Positions 1 through 7,133 of a stretch of 10,102 nucleotides of DNA are shown one piece after another (position 1 is the stretch's first letter; each line of letters starts with the position of its first letter). The translations under genes were made by a program, and so were the position numbers. The notes under the pieces are model-generated. The model was given only the letters and a program-made list of their open reading frames with translations. It was not told the origin of the DNA and did not search any database. Origin of the DNA: Porticoccus sp. (GTDB lineage: Bacteria; Pseudomonadota; Gammaproteobacteria; Pseudomonadales; Porticoccaceae); the NCBI GenBank assembly GCA_023263825.1, contig JALQUJ010000008.1, positions 1 to 10,102 on the forward strand. Reading direction: 5' to 3'.

Positions 1-227
1 GTGGTGATGATTCAAATGATACGGAGTCTGACCCACTTTATGATGAAGCAGTCGCTTTTGTATTACAGACAAGAAAGGCCTCTATTTCTTCGGTACAGAG
101 AAAATTACGGGTTGGATATAACCGTGCAGCTCGATTAATTGAGCAAATGGAAGCTTCTGGTGTCGTAAGTGAAATGGGTACCAATGGAAATAGAGAAGTG
201 CTTGCCCCAGCACCACCTCGAGACTAG
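1..227 (+). CDS. ftsK: FtsK DNA translocase, C-terminal gamma (KOPS-reading) domain, 5' truncated by window edge
   Basis: The frame that opens at base 3 runs 74 residues to a TAG at 225-227 and matches the end of FtsK. FtsK is the septum-anchored hexameric ATPase that pumps chromosomal DNA during division and activates XerCD at dif. Only the gamma winged-helix domain is visible, with the recognition-helix stretch GYNRAARLIEQMEASG followed by GNREVLAP. The Asn, Arg and Glu spaced N-x3-R-x2-E in this helix are the residues that contact KOPS (GGGNAGGG) in E. coli FtsK. All three are present, so the same DNA motif is probably read. The membrane and motor domains lie upstream of the window. lolA follows after 28 bp, as in many gammaproteobacteria. 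Identity is secure; the rest of the protein is unseen. Confidence 0.95.
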   Translation, partial: GDDSNDTESDPLYDEAVAFVLQTRKASISSVQRKLRVGYNRAARLIEQMEASGVVSEMGTNGNREVLAPAPPRD

Positions 228-255
228 TCATAAGGGATTAGCAAAAAAATCAACT

Positions 256-969
256 ATGAAATTTACTCGCTTTTGCCACTCAATAATATTGTTTACTTCA
301 GTTGTCTGTGTCAGCTTGGTTCAAGCTGGAGGCAGTTCTGTAGAACAAAATCCTGAACCTAAAGAGACAAAACATATAGAAGAATCAACATCTACCTTGA
401 AAAGCCTACTCAATAAGCTAAACACATTGGACACTAACTTCCAACAAATTGTGTTTTCAGTTGAAGGCGAAGAACTTCAACAAGCATCAGGGCAGTTGCA
501 GGCCATGCGGCCAGGGAAAGTTCGCTGGTCCACGTTGCCTCCAATGGAACAATTGGTTGTATCAGATAGCGAAACCCTGTGGATCTACGATCCCGACCTT
601 GAACAGGTAACCATTCGGTCTTTTGATCAGGACTTATCAAAAACACCGGCAGCCCTTTTTATCGGTAATCTCGATGCCCTCGAGCAAACCTATAAAATCT
701 ACCAGGAAGAGATTAAGGGAGAGAGCACGCCAACAGAACAAAGTGTCACCCTCTCTCAATTTATTCTGATACCCAGAAATAAAGAAAACCTTTATACAAA
801 AATTGTCCTGGGTTTTACTGGGAATAAGCCTGTATCAATGAGCTTGTGGGATACCTTGGAACAAAAGACACATATTGTCTTTGTGGATCTGCAATTGAAC
901 CAGCCAATTGCACCAGAGGCTTTCTATTTTACACCGCCTGAAGGCACAGACATTATTTGTGATGAGTAA
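256..969 (+). CDS. lolA: LolA, periplasmic outer-membrane lipoprotein carrier
   Basis: LolA accepts lipoproteins released by LolCDE at the inner membrane and carries them across the periplasm to LolB. The 237-residue product begins with a clear Sec signal (MKFTRF, then a hydrophobic core and likely cleavage after VQA, about residue 23). The mature part has the LolA pattern: NFQQ, then RPGKVRWS, then LVVSDSETLWIYDPDLEQV, and FTPPEG near the end. It is longer than E. coli LolA (about 204 residues) because of an acidic linker after the signal. I chose ATG 256 because the signal peptide starts there. The open frame reaches back to 169, but that part overlaps ftsK and would bury the signal. The nearest Shine-Dalgarno-like run (AAGGGA, 232-237) is rather far away. 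rarA follows after 21 bp. Confidence 0.95.
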   Translation: MKFTRFCHSIILFTSVVCVSLVQAGGSSVEQNPEPKETKHIEESTSTLKSLLNKLNTLDTNFQQIVFSVEGEELQQASGQLQAMRPGKVRWSTLPPMEQLVVSDSETLWIYDPDLEQVTIRSFDQDLSKTPAALFIGNLDALEQTYKIYQEEIKGESTPTEQSVTLSQFILIPRNKENLYTKIVLGFTGNKPVSMSLWDTLEQKTHIVFVDLQLNQPIAPEAFYFTPPEGTDIICDE

Positions 970-990
970 GGTCGTGATTAATAGCTCGCA

Positions 991-2355
991 ATGAATAAGG
1001 ACCTGTTTAGTCAGGATGTATATCAGCCTCTCGCTTCACGAATGAGACCCATGGATCTGGAAAGCTTTGCTGGTCAGGCTCATTTAGTCGGTGAAGGCAA
1101 GTCACTTCGTGAAGCCATTTTAGCGGGTCAGCTTCATTCTATGGTTTTCTGGGGACCACCCGGAGTCGGTAAAACCACACTAGCAAAAATTATAGCTGAA
1201 TCTGTGGATGCCCATTTGGAGGCTATATCCGCTGTTTTATCCGGGGTAAAAGAAATCCGTACAGCGGTTGCTAGAGCAGAAGAAGAACGGGATGTCCGAG
1301 GCCGGAAAACAATTTTATTTGTGGATGAAGTCCATCGTTTTAATAAATCCCAACAAGATGCATTCCTGCCCTACGTCGAAGATGGCACTGTTGTTCTAAT
1401 CGGAGCCACTACGGAAAACCCTTCCTTTGAATTAAATAATGCCCTGCTATCACGTTGTCGCGTCTATGTATTACGCAGACTTGAAGCTAAAGATATCTGT
1501 CAAATTATCAATCGAGCATTAACCAATAAAGAAATTGGGCTGGGTAATAAAAAGCTTAACATTGCGGATGATGCACTCCAATTACTTGCCAATGCCGCGG
1601 ATGGCGATGCTCGAAAAGCACTCAATTTATTGGAGATTGCCAGTGACTTGGTTGAAGAAGATGTTGAAAAAAACAAAATTAATCGGGCAGTATTAGAAGA
1701 AGTTCTCGTAACAGATACACGTCGGTTCGATAAGGGTGGTGAGTATTTTTATGACCAGATCTCAGCCCTTCATAAGGCTGTGCGAGGCTCCTCACCTGAT
1801 GCCGCATTGTACTGGTTTGTCAGAATGATAGATGGTGGTTGTGACCCTCTTTATATTGCCCGTCGTGTTGTACGCATGGCCAGTGAGGACATAGGTAATG
1901 CTGACCCAAGGGCATTATCACTCGCATTAAATGCCTGGGATACACAGGAACGCCTTGGAAGCCCTGAGGGTGAATTAAGTATTGCCCAGGCAATTATATA
2001 CCTGGCATCGGCACCTAAAAGTAATGCTGTTTATAGCGCATTTAATGATGCTCTTGCAGATGTAAGAAAAATGCCCAGCTATGATGTTCCCCTACACCTT
2101 AGAAATGCGCCGACAAAACTCATGAAAGAGTTAAATTATGGTGCTGAATACCGTTATGCCCATAGCGAACCAGGAGGTTTTGCGCCTGGTGAAAATTATT
2201 TTCCACCAGAGTTGCAGGATAAACGTTATTATTTCCCCACAGATCGTGGACTTGAACAAAAAATCGCCGAGAAGCTTGATTATTTGAAACAACTTAATGA
2301 GTCGAGCCAGCAGCAGCGCTATGCTGATCAGACAAACCAAGATGAGGAATCATAA
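991..2355 (+). CDS. rarA: RarA (MgsA), replication-associated AAA+ recombination factor
   Basis: RarA is a cytoplasmic AAA+ ATPase related to clamp loaders and RuvB that acts at stalled replication forks and single-strand DNA gaps. The 454-residue protein shows Walker A GPPGVGKTT at 55-63, Walker B ILFVDE at 108-113 followed by HRFNKSQQDAFLP, sensor 1 GATTENPSFE at 138-147 and a likely arginine finger in LLSRCR near 155. The C-terminal half has the family patterns ALHKAVRGSSPDAALYW and SEDIGNADPRALSLA, then HLRNAPTKLMKELNYG. Length and start match E. coli RarA (QPLASRMRP aligns). A strong ribosome site is not seen near ATG 991. The stop codon overlaps the crcB start by one base (TAATG), which implies translational coupling. 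Its place directly after lolA is a conserved gammaproteobacterial order. Confidence 0.97.
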   Translation: MNKDLFSQDVYQPLASRMRPMDLESFAGQAHLVGEGKSLREAILAGQLHSMVFWGPPGVGKTTLAKIIAESVDAHLEAISAVLSGVKEIRTAVARAEEERDVRGRKTILFVDEVHRFNKSQQDAFLPYVEDGTVVLIGATTENPSFELNNALLSRCRVYVLRRLEAKDICQIINRALTNKEIGLGNKKLNIADDALQLLANAADGDARKALNLLEIASDLVEEDVEKNKINRAVLEEVLVTDTRRFDKGGEYFYDQISALHKAVRGSSPDAALYWFVRMIDGGCDPLYIARRVVRMASEDIGNADPRALSLALNAWDTQERLGSPEGELSIAQAIIYLASAPKSNAVYSAFNDALADVRKMPSYDVPLHLRNAPTKLMKELNYGAEYRYAHSEPGGFAPGENYFPPELQDKRYYFPTDRGLEQKIAEKLDYLKQLNESSQQQRYADQTNQDEES

Positions 2356-2726
2356 TGCAATGGTTAGCAGTGGCATTGGGTGGTGCATTAGGTGCAATGG
2401 GGCGCTTTGCTGTTAATGCGGCTATATTTCCCTTATTTTCAGGACGTTTTCCTCTGGGCACGCTTATCGTCAATGTCGTAGGTTCTATTCTTATGGGTTT
2501 ATGTTACGTACTCATTATTGAACGTGGGGTGCTGCCTGCTGAAATGCGTAATTTACTCATGGTAGGTTTCCTTGGTGCCTTTACAACGTTCTCTACTTTC
2601 TCGCTTGATACCCTGGCTTTGTGGCAAAATGGCCACCTTGCGCTGGCGGCAACTTATGTCGCCCTAAATATTGTGTTGTGTCTGGCGGGAACGCTTGGTG
2701 CAATTGTTGTGACCCGTTTGCTTTAG
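2355..2726 (+). CDS. crcB: CrcB/Fluc fluoride ion channel
   Basis: This is a 123-residue inner-membrane protein with four predicted hydrophobic segments. CrcB (Fluc) assembles as a dual-topology dimer that lets fluoride leave the cell. Family signatures are visible in order: GGALGAMGRF at 9-18, GTLIVNVVGS at 35-44 with the conserved pore Asn at 40, and GFLGAFTTFSTFS at 71-83, the Phe/Thr/Ser-rich segment that lines the fluoride path and binds the central sodium ion. Length is normal for a single-domain Fluc. Its ATG shares one base with the rarA stop, and serS starts 16 bp downstream, so it is embedded in the operon. There is no room for a dedicated fluoride riboswitch, so expression probably follows the operon. 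Identification is firm. Confidence 0.95.
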   Translation: MQWLAVALGGALGAMGRFAVNAAIFPLFSGRFPLGTLIVNVVGSILMGLCYVLIIERGVLPAEMRNLLMVGFLGAFTTFSTFSLDTLALWQNGHLALAATYVALNIVLCLAGTLGAIVVTRLL

Positions 2727-2742
2727 GAATTCCCCAAACCTC

Positions 2743-4029
2743 ATGTTGGATCCAAAACTTATTCGTTCCGAACCCGAATCTATTGCTGAAAAACTTGCTG
2801 TAAAGGGTTTTACCCTTGATGTAGAAAAACTAAAAGAGTTGGAAGCTGTTCGCCGCCAACTTCAAGATAAAGCTCAGTCTCTACAAGCTGAACGAAATGC
2901 CTACGCAAAATCCATGGGCAAAGCCATTGGTGAAGCTAAAGCTAAGGGCGAAGATATAGCCCCCCTAAAAGCAAAGGGAGAGGATTTGAAAAAATCCTGT
3001 ACACAAGCGGAAGAAGAGCTTGGGGAAGTACAGAATCAATTGGACAATTACCTCAGTGGCATCCCCAATGTTCCCGATGCCGAGGTGCCTGCCGGTAATG
3101 ATGAAGATGATAATGTAGAAATTCGTAGCTGGGGAAAGCCGACACAGTTTGATTTTGAAGTAAAAGACCACGTCGATTTGGGTGCAGAATCAGGTCTACT
3201 GGACTTTGAAACTGCAGCTAAAATAACTGGCTCACGTTTTGCCGTTATGCGTGGCGGTATCGCCCGATTACATCGTGCGTTAGTTCAATTTATGCTCGAT
3301 ACCCATCAACTGGAACATGGCTACGAAGAAATTAATGTTCCCTATGTGGTCAATCGTGATTCCCTGTATGGTACAGGACAGCTTCCCAAATTTGAGGAAG
3401 ATTTGTTCAAATTGGAAGATGATCGAGAATTTTATTTGATTCCAACAGCAGAAGTCCCCGTCACCAATATCTATCGTAATGAGATTATTGAAGCAGACCA
3501 ACTACCAGTGAAATATACTTGCCATACACCTTGCTTTAGAAGTGAAGCGGGCAGTTACGGGAAAGATACCCGAGGTATGATTCGTCAGCATCAATTTGAA
3601 AAGGTCGAACTGGTGCAATTTGTTAAGCCTGAAGACTCCACCGAAGTAATGGAGCAGCTTACAGGCCATGCCGAAGCGATATTACAAAAACTGGGTTTAC
3701 CATACAGAACTGTTATTCTCTGTGGCGGCGATTTAGGTTTTTCTGCAGCTCGAACCTACGATATCGAAGTTTGGTTACCATCACAGCAACGTTACCGGGA
3801 AATTTCATCCTGTAGTAACTTCCGTGATTTTCAGGCCCGGCGCTTGAAAGCCCGTTGGCGTAACCCTGAAACTGGTAAGCCAGAGCTGCTACACACCCTT
3901 AATGGTTCAGGTTTAGCTATAGGCCGTACACTATTGGCTGTGATGGAGAACTATCAACAAGCCGATGGTTCCATCAAAATACCTACCGTTCTTCAACCCT
4001 ATATGGGTGGGCAAACTCAAATTAGCTAG
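2743..4029 (+). CDS. serS: Seryl-tRNA synthetase (class II)
   Basis: SerS charges tRNA-Ser, and also tRNA-Sec where present, with serine in the cytoplasm. The 428-residue protein has the usual length and layout. An N-terminal long-helix arm, charged and coiled-coil-like at about 28-100, contacts the long variable arm of tRNA-Ser. The class II catalytic core follows. TAEVPVTN (235-242) is the serine-site loop. Motif 2 is CFRSEAGSYGKDTRG (264-278), followed by IRQHQFEKVEL. Motif 3 is LNGSGLAIGRTLLAVMENYQ (386-405). A weak AGGA lies 14 bp before ATG 2743, overlapping the crcB stop. It lies between crcB and cysG. No T-box leader is present, as expected for a gammaproteobacterium. No missing catalytic residue was seen. 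Confidence 0.98.
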   Translation: MLDPKLIRSEPESIAEKLAVKGFTLDVEKLKELEAVRRQLQDKAQSLQAERNAYAKSMGKAIGEAKAKGEDIAPLKAKGEDLKKSCTQAEEELGEVQNQLDNYLSGIPNVPDAEVPAGNDEDDNVEIRSWGKPTQFDFEVKDHVDLGAESGLLDFETAAKITGSRFAVMRGGIARLHRALVQFMLDTHQLEHGYEEINVPYVVNRDSLYGTGQLPKFEEDLFKLEDDREFYLIPTAEVPVTNIYRNEIIEADQLPVKYTCHTPCFRSEAGSYGKDTRGMIRQHQFEKVELVQFVKPEDSTEVMEQLTGHAEAILQKLGLPYRTVILCGGDLGFSAARTYDIEVWLPSQQRYREISSCSNFRDFQARRLKARWRNPETGKPELLHTLNGSGLAIGRTLLAVMENYQQADGSIKIPTVLQPYMGGQTQIS

Positions 4030-4060
4030 ACTAACTAATAACTAACACAAAAATTATTTT

Positions 4061-5464
4061 ATGGATTTACTTCCCCTGTTTCACAACTTGAATGGCCGCC
4101 GTTGTGTAATGGTGGGAGGTGGATCAGTGGCGTTGAGAAAAATAAGGCCTCTTATGGAAGTAGGTGCAAAGGTTGAAATTATTGCACCAGAAATTAACAC
4201 TGCAATAACAGAATTATCTGAAAAGCATTCTTTAAACCTACACCCTCTAACGCTACACAAAAGAAAATTTAATAACGATGACCTTGAAGGTGCAGCATTA
4301 GTTATTGCTGCAACCGACGACAAACAGATCAATAAACAAGTTTCAGAACAAGCTCAAAAATTAAATATCCCTGTCAATGTTGTGGATCAACCTGAGTTAT
4401 GCAGTGTGGTCTTTCCGTCTATTGTGGACCGATCTCCCGTGCAGATTGCCATCAGCAGTGGTGGTACAGCACCAGTATTAGCACGAATGCTAAGAACTCG
4501 ACTGGAGTCACTGATTCCTTCTGGATACGGTTACCTTGCTCAACTGGCCGGAAAATTTCGCCAGCAAGTAAAAGAAAAAATAACTGACGCCAATAGCCGC
4601 AAAGCATTTTGGGAAGATGTATTTTCAGGTGATATTTCAGAATTAGTATTTAGTAATAAGCAAGGCGACGCTGAAAATAAACTTCAGGAGAAACTGGATA
4701 ATCAGTATGCAGAGCAAGCTAGTGCACTTGGTGAAGTGTATTTGGTTGGCGGCGGCCCCGGAGATCCAGACCTTTTAACCTTTCGTGCATTACGGCTGAT
4801 GCAAAAAGCCGATATTGTTCTCTACGACCGTTTAGTTTCAAAAGAAGTACTCTCTCTAGTGCGCAGAGATGCAGAACTGGTTTACGTAGGAAAAACTGCT
4901 GGCGATCACCCTGTAACTCAAGACAATATCAACGAAAAGTTAGTGGAATTTGCTCAACAGGGTAACCGTGTGCTTCGCCTCAAAGGTGGTGATCCGTTTA
5001 TCTTTGGCCGGGGAGGAGAGGAGATTGCACACCTGGCAGATAATGGTATTCCTTTCCAAGTCGTTCCGGGGATTACCGCAGCCTCTGGTTGTGCCAGTTA
5101 TGCCGGTATTCCCCTTACTCATAGGGATCATGCTCAATCTGTACGATTTATCACGGGTCACCAAAAAGATCATAAATATGACCTCAATTGGTCAGAGTTA
5201 GTGGCACCCGATCAAACATTAGTTTTCTACATGGGATTAAACGGCCTTGAAACCATTTGCCAACAATTGATGTCATACGGTATGGATTCAACAACACCAG
5301 CTGCTTTAATAGAAAAAGGCACAACAACCCGGCAGCGAGTATTTATTGGTGATCTTGACACATTACCCAATAAGGTACGTGAAGGTGGCGCAAAGGCACC
5401 GACATTAATTATTGTCGGTTCAGTGGTGTCGCTCCACGACCAATTGTCATGGTTTAAAGAATAG
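4061..5464 (+). CDS. cysG: Siroheme synthase CysG (methyltransferase / dehydrogenase / ferrochelatase)
   Basis: This trifunctional cytoplasmic enzyme turns uroporphyrinogen III into siroheme, the cofactor of sulfite and nitrite reductases. The N-terminal part (about 1-205) is the precorrin-2 dehydrogenase/ferrochelatase. It has the NAD-binding MVGGGSVALRK (17-27), the catalytic Asp 109 in NVVDQPE and the SSGG serine 133, which corresponds to the phosphorylated Ser128 of Salmonella CysG. The C-terminal part (about 223-467) is the SAM-dependent uroporphyrinogen III methyltransferase, with VGGGPGDPDLLT (229-240), Asp 256 in YDRLV, GGDPFIFGRGGEE (309-321) and Met 391 in FYMGL. All three activities look intact. 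Length is 467 versus about 457 in E. coli. The 31-bp gap after serS is A/T-rich, repeats CTAA/ACTAA, and shows no clear Shine-Dalgarno. Confidence 0.97.
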   Translation: MDLLPLFHNLNGRRCVMVGGGSVALRKIRPLMEVGAKVEIIAPEINTAITELSEKHSLNLHPLTLHKRKFNNDDLEGAALVIAATDDKQINKQVSEQAQKLNIPVNVVDQPELCSVVFPSIVDRSPVQIAISSGGTAPVLARMLRTRLESLIPSGYGYLAQLAGKFRQQVKEKITDANSRKAFWEDVFSGDISELVFSNKQGDAENKLQEKLDNQYAEQASALGEVYLVGGGPGDPDLLTFRALRLMQKADIVLYDRLVSKEVLSLVRRDAELVYVGKTAGDHPVTQDNINEKLVEFAQQGNRVLRLKGGDPFIFGRGGEEIAHLADNGIPFQVVPGITAASGCASYAGIPLTHRDHAQSVRFITGHQKDHKYDLNWSELVAPDQTLVFYMGLNGLETICQQLMSYGMDSTTPAALIEKGTTTRQRVFIGDLDTLPNKVREGGAKAPTLIIVGSVVSLHDQLSWFKE

Positions 5465-5512
5465 AAGCCGTTTCATTTGTTCATTAGCTTAAATTAAGAG
5501 AAGGGAATTCCC

Positions 5513-6856
5513 ATGTCCTATGATTATGACCTGTTTGTTATTGGTGCCGGTTCCGGTGGTGTGAGAACAGCAAGAATGTGCTCCCAACAGGGGCTACGTG
5601 TCGGTATTGCTGAATCCCAATACCTGGGTGGTACCTGTGTCAATGTAGGCTGTGTTCCTAAAAAATTGTTTGTTTATGCTTCAGCTTTTTCAGAAGAGTT
5701 TGAAGCGGCAAAAGGGTTTGGATGGGAACTTGGTCCAGCAAACTTCGACTGGAACAAGCTTCGTGACAATAAGAATCAAGAAATTCAAAGATTAAATGGC
5801 ATCTACGGTCATCTGCTGGATGGAGCAGGAGTAGAACTCCATGAGGGTAAGGCAACTATCGTTGATCCACACAATGTTGAAGTGAATGGACAACAGTTCA
5901 GCTGCAAGAATATTCTTATTGCCACCGGTGGCACACCTTTTGTTCCTGAATTTCCCGGTAGTGATTTGGTTATTACCTCTAATGAAGCTTTTTTCCTGGA
6001 AAAACTACCTAAACAAATCGTTATTGTCGGTGGTGGTTATATTGCCGTTGAATTTGCAGGAATCTTTAATGGTTTGGGTGTAGAAACCCATCTAGTTTAT
6101 AGAGGCCCCTTGTTCTTAAGAGGTTTTGATCAAGAATTACGAGAAGTCATTAAAGAAGAAGTTGAAAATCAAGGAGTTAATTTACACTTTTCAACTGAAA
6201 TCGAGAATATTGAAGCACTTCAAGATGATATCTATAAAGTGCAATTTAAGAATGGTTCCAGCCTGGAAGCAGGGCTAGTAATGTATGCTACAGGTCGCAA
6301 ACCTAATATAGCTGGGTTAGGCCTTGAAAACACCCAAGTAGAAACAAAATCAAATGGTGTTGTCATTGTTGACGATTACTTTCAGACTGCGGAGCCTTCT
6401 ATCTACGCGCTGGGTGATGTAATAGGGCGAGTAGAGCTAACACCAGTAGCTATTACAGAAGGTATGGCATTAACAAAAACATTAGTGGAAGGAACCCCCA
6501 CATCCATCGATTACAGTAATATTCCTACAGCTGTATTCTGTCAGCCAAATTCTGCCTCTGTGGGTCTTACGGAAGAACAAGCTCGTGAACAATATGGCGA
6601 TGATTTAAAAGTGTTTCGCAGCCGTTTTCGACCCATGAAAGAAACACTGGGCGGCGGCGCTGGAAAAGTCTTTATGAAAATGATTGTAGTTGAAAGTACA
6701 GATATTGTTGTGGGTTGCCATATGGTTGGAGAGCATGCCGGTGAAATTATCCAGGGTATCGCCGTTGCAATGAAAGCAGGTGCTAAAAAAGCTGATTTTG
6801 ATGCAACTGTAGGGATTCACCCAACAGCGGCAGAAGAATTTGTCACCATGCGGTAA
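5513..6856 (+). CDS. gor: Glutathione-disulfide reductase, NADPH-dependent
   Basis: Gor reduces oxidised glutathione with NADPH through a bound FAD and keeps the cytoplasmic thiol pool reduced. The 447 residues carry the FAD motif IGAGSGGVRTAR (10-21), the redox-active disulfide in GGTCVNVGCVPKK (39-51, Cys 42 and Cys 47) and the NADPH fold VGGGYIAVEFAG (172-183). Arg 197 and Arg 203 (YRGPLFLRGFD) are the residues that select NADPH over NADH. GDVIGRVELTPVA follows, and the C-terminal HPTAAEE holds catalytic His 436 and Glu 441. The GVRTAR form and FLRGFD resemble Pseudomonas and plant or rhizobial reductases more than E. coli Gor. A purine-rich AGAGAAGGGA precedes ATG 5513. The 48-bp gap after cysG may hold its own promoter, but none is convincing. 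It is the last intact gene before dif. Confidence 0.96.
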   Translation: MSYDYDLFVIGAGSGGVRTARMCSQQGLRVGIAESQYLGGTCVNVGCVPKKLFVYASAFSEEFEAAKGFGWELGPANFDWNKLRDNKNQEIQRLNGIYGHLLDGAGVELHEGKATIVDPHNVEVNGQQFSCKNILIATGGTPFVPEFPGSDLVITSNEAFFLEKLPKQIVIVGGGYIAVEFAGIFNGLGVETHLVYRGPLFLRGFDQELREVIKEEVENQGVNLHFSTEIENIEALQDDIYKVQFKNGSSLEAGLVMYATGRKPNIAGLGLENTQVETKSNGVVIVDDYFQTAEPSIYALGDVIGRVELTPVAITEGMALTKTLVEGTPTSIDYSNIPTAVFCQPNSASVGLTEEQAREQYGDDLKVFRSRFRPMKETLGGGAGKVFMKMIVVESTDIVVGCHMVGEHAGEIIQGIAVAMKAGAKKADFDATVGIHPTAAEEFVTMR

Positions 6857-6880
6857 GTGTGCGTTTTGATTGCATACCTC

Positions 6881-6910
6881 GGGGAGGGAACATAAGTCAT
6901 ATCCCTCCCC
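6881..6910. repeat. Perfect 9-bp inverted repeat after gor, formed by two opposed KOPS-like octamers
   Basis: GGGGAGGGA at 6881-6889 is matched exactly by TCCCTCCCC at 6902-6910, with a 12-base spacer. It begins 24 bp after the gor stop and ends 7 bp before the stop of the convergent cytochrome remnant, a place where a bidirectional terminator would be expected. Neither strand has a T-run after the stem, so it is not a classic intrinsic terminator. Each arm also contains GGGGAGGG, which fits the FtsK-orienting consensus GGGNAGGG. The left arm points toward dif, the right arm away from it. The inverted repeat is certain; its role is not. Confidence 0.6.
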
Positions 6911-6917
6911 AGGGTGT

Positions 6918-7064
6918 TTAGTCCCTAAGAATAGGGTACATGCCAGTGAAGACCATGTCCTTATCTGCATTTGCCTGATGGCAACCTGCACAACTTGCCT
7001 TAGGTGCTGCTGGTGCTGTTTTTTCATAAGGAGGAGCGTGGTGCCCAAAATTAAAAAACCCCGC
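6918..7064 (-). pseudogene. C-terminal remnant of a cytochrome P460-like c-type haem protein
   Basis: The minus strand encodes a 48-residue open stretch from an upstream in-frame TAA (7065-7067) to a TAA at 6918-6920, with no start codon of its own. It contains GHHAPPYEKTAPAAPKASCA, then GCHQANADKDMVFTGMYPIL and RD. CAGCH (6978-6992) is a CxxCH haem c attachment motif, and a C-terminal CxxCH followed by about seven residues and D-x-V-F-T is typical of cytochrome P460-family proteins. Such proteins are periplasmic, begin with a signal peptide and usually exceed 150 residues, so the N-terminal two thirds or more is missing. The first codons of the stretch (AGFFNF) coincide with the stem and T-tract of a terminator, suggesting the break point lies there. 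The family call rests on the tail motif only. Confidence 0.6.
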
Positions 7065-7075
7065 TTACGGCGAGG
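7053..7075 (-). terminator. Intrinsic terminator on the minus strand, next to dif
   Basis: Read on the minus strand, CCTCGC (7075-7070), loop CGTAA, and GCGGGG (7064-7059) form a 6-bp stem with one G-T pair, followed at once by six Ts (7058-7053). It would stop transcription moving leftward from the dif side before it enters the cytochrome remnant. On the plus strand the stem lacks a following T-run, so it is directional. No intact minus-strand gene now lies just upstream of it. Confidence 0.65.
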
Positions 7076-7105
7076 ATTAATGCAAACTATTACGATAAAA
7101 AAGAA

Positions 7106-7133
7106 GCTTCGCATAATGTATATTATGTTAAAT
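7106..7133 (+). other. dif: dif site, XerC/XerD chromosome-dimer resolution site
   Basis: The 28 bases divide into a left XerC arm GCTTCGCATAA (7106-7116), a 6-bp central region TGTATA (7117-7122) and a right XerD arm TTATGTTAAAT (7123-7133). From memory of the E. coli dif site, 26 of 28 bases agree. The two differences are at positions 2 and 4 in the outer, less conserved part of the XerC arm. Central region and XerD arm are identical. XerC and XerD recombine two dif copies here to resolve dimeric chromosomes, after activation by FtsK at the septum. No second dif-like core is visible in the window, which favours the resident chromosomal site over the paired ends of an integrated phage or plasmid module, though an element extending beyond the window cannot be excluded. 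Confidence 0.93.

Noticed and set aside
169..255. Upstream extension of lolA to an ATG at 169
   Set aside because: It overlaps the ftsK end in another frame and would place 29 charged residues before a good signal peptide starting at 256.
2300..2354. Fluoride riboswitch before crcB
   Set aside because: The crcB start overlaps the rarA stop, and the upstream DNA is rarA coding sequence matching the family to the end.
7106..7133. loxP or phage attachment site
   Set aside because: The A/T-rich dyad superficially resembles loxP, but arm and core sequences are those of dif, and no recombinase or phage gene is present in the window.
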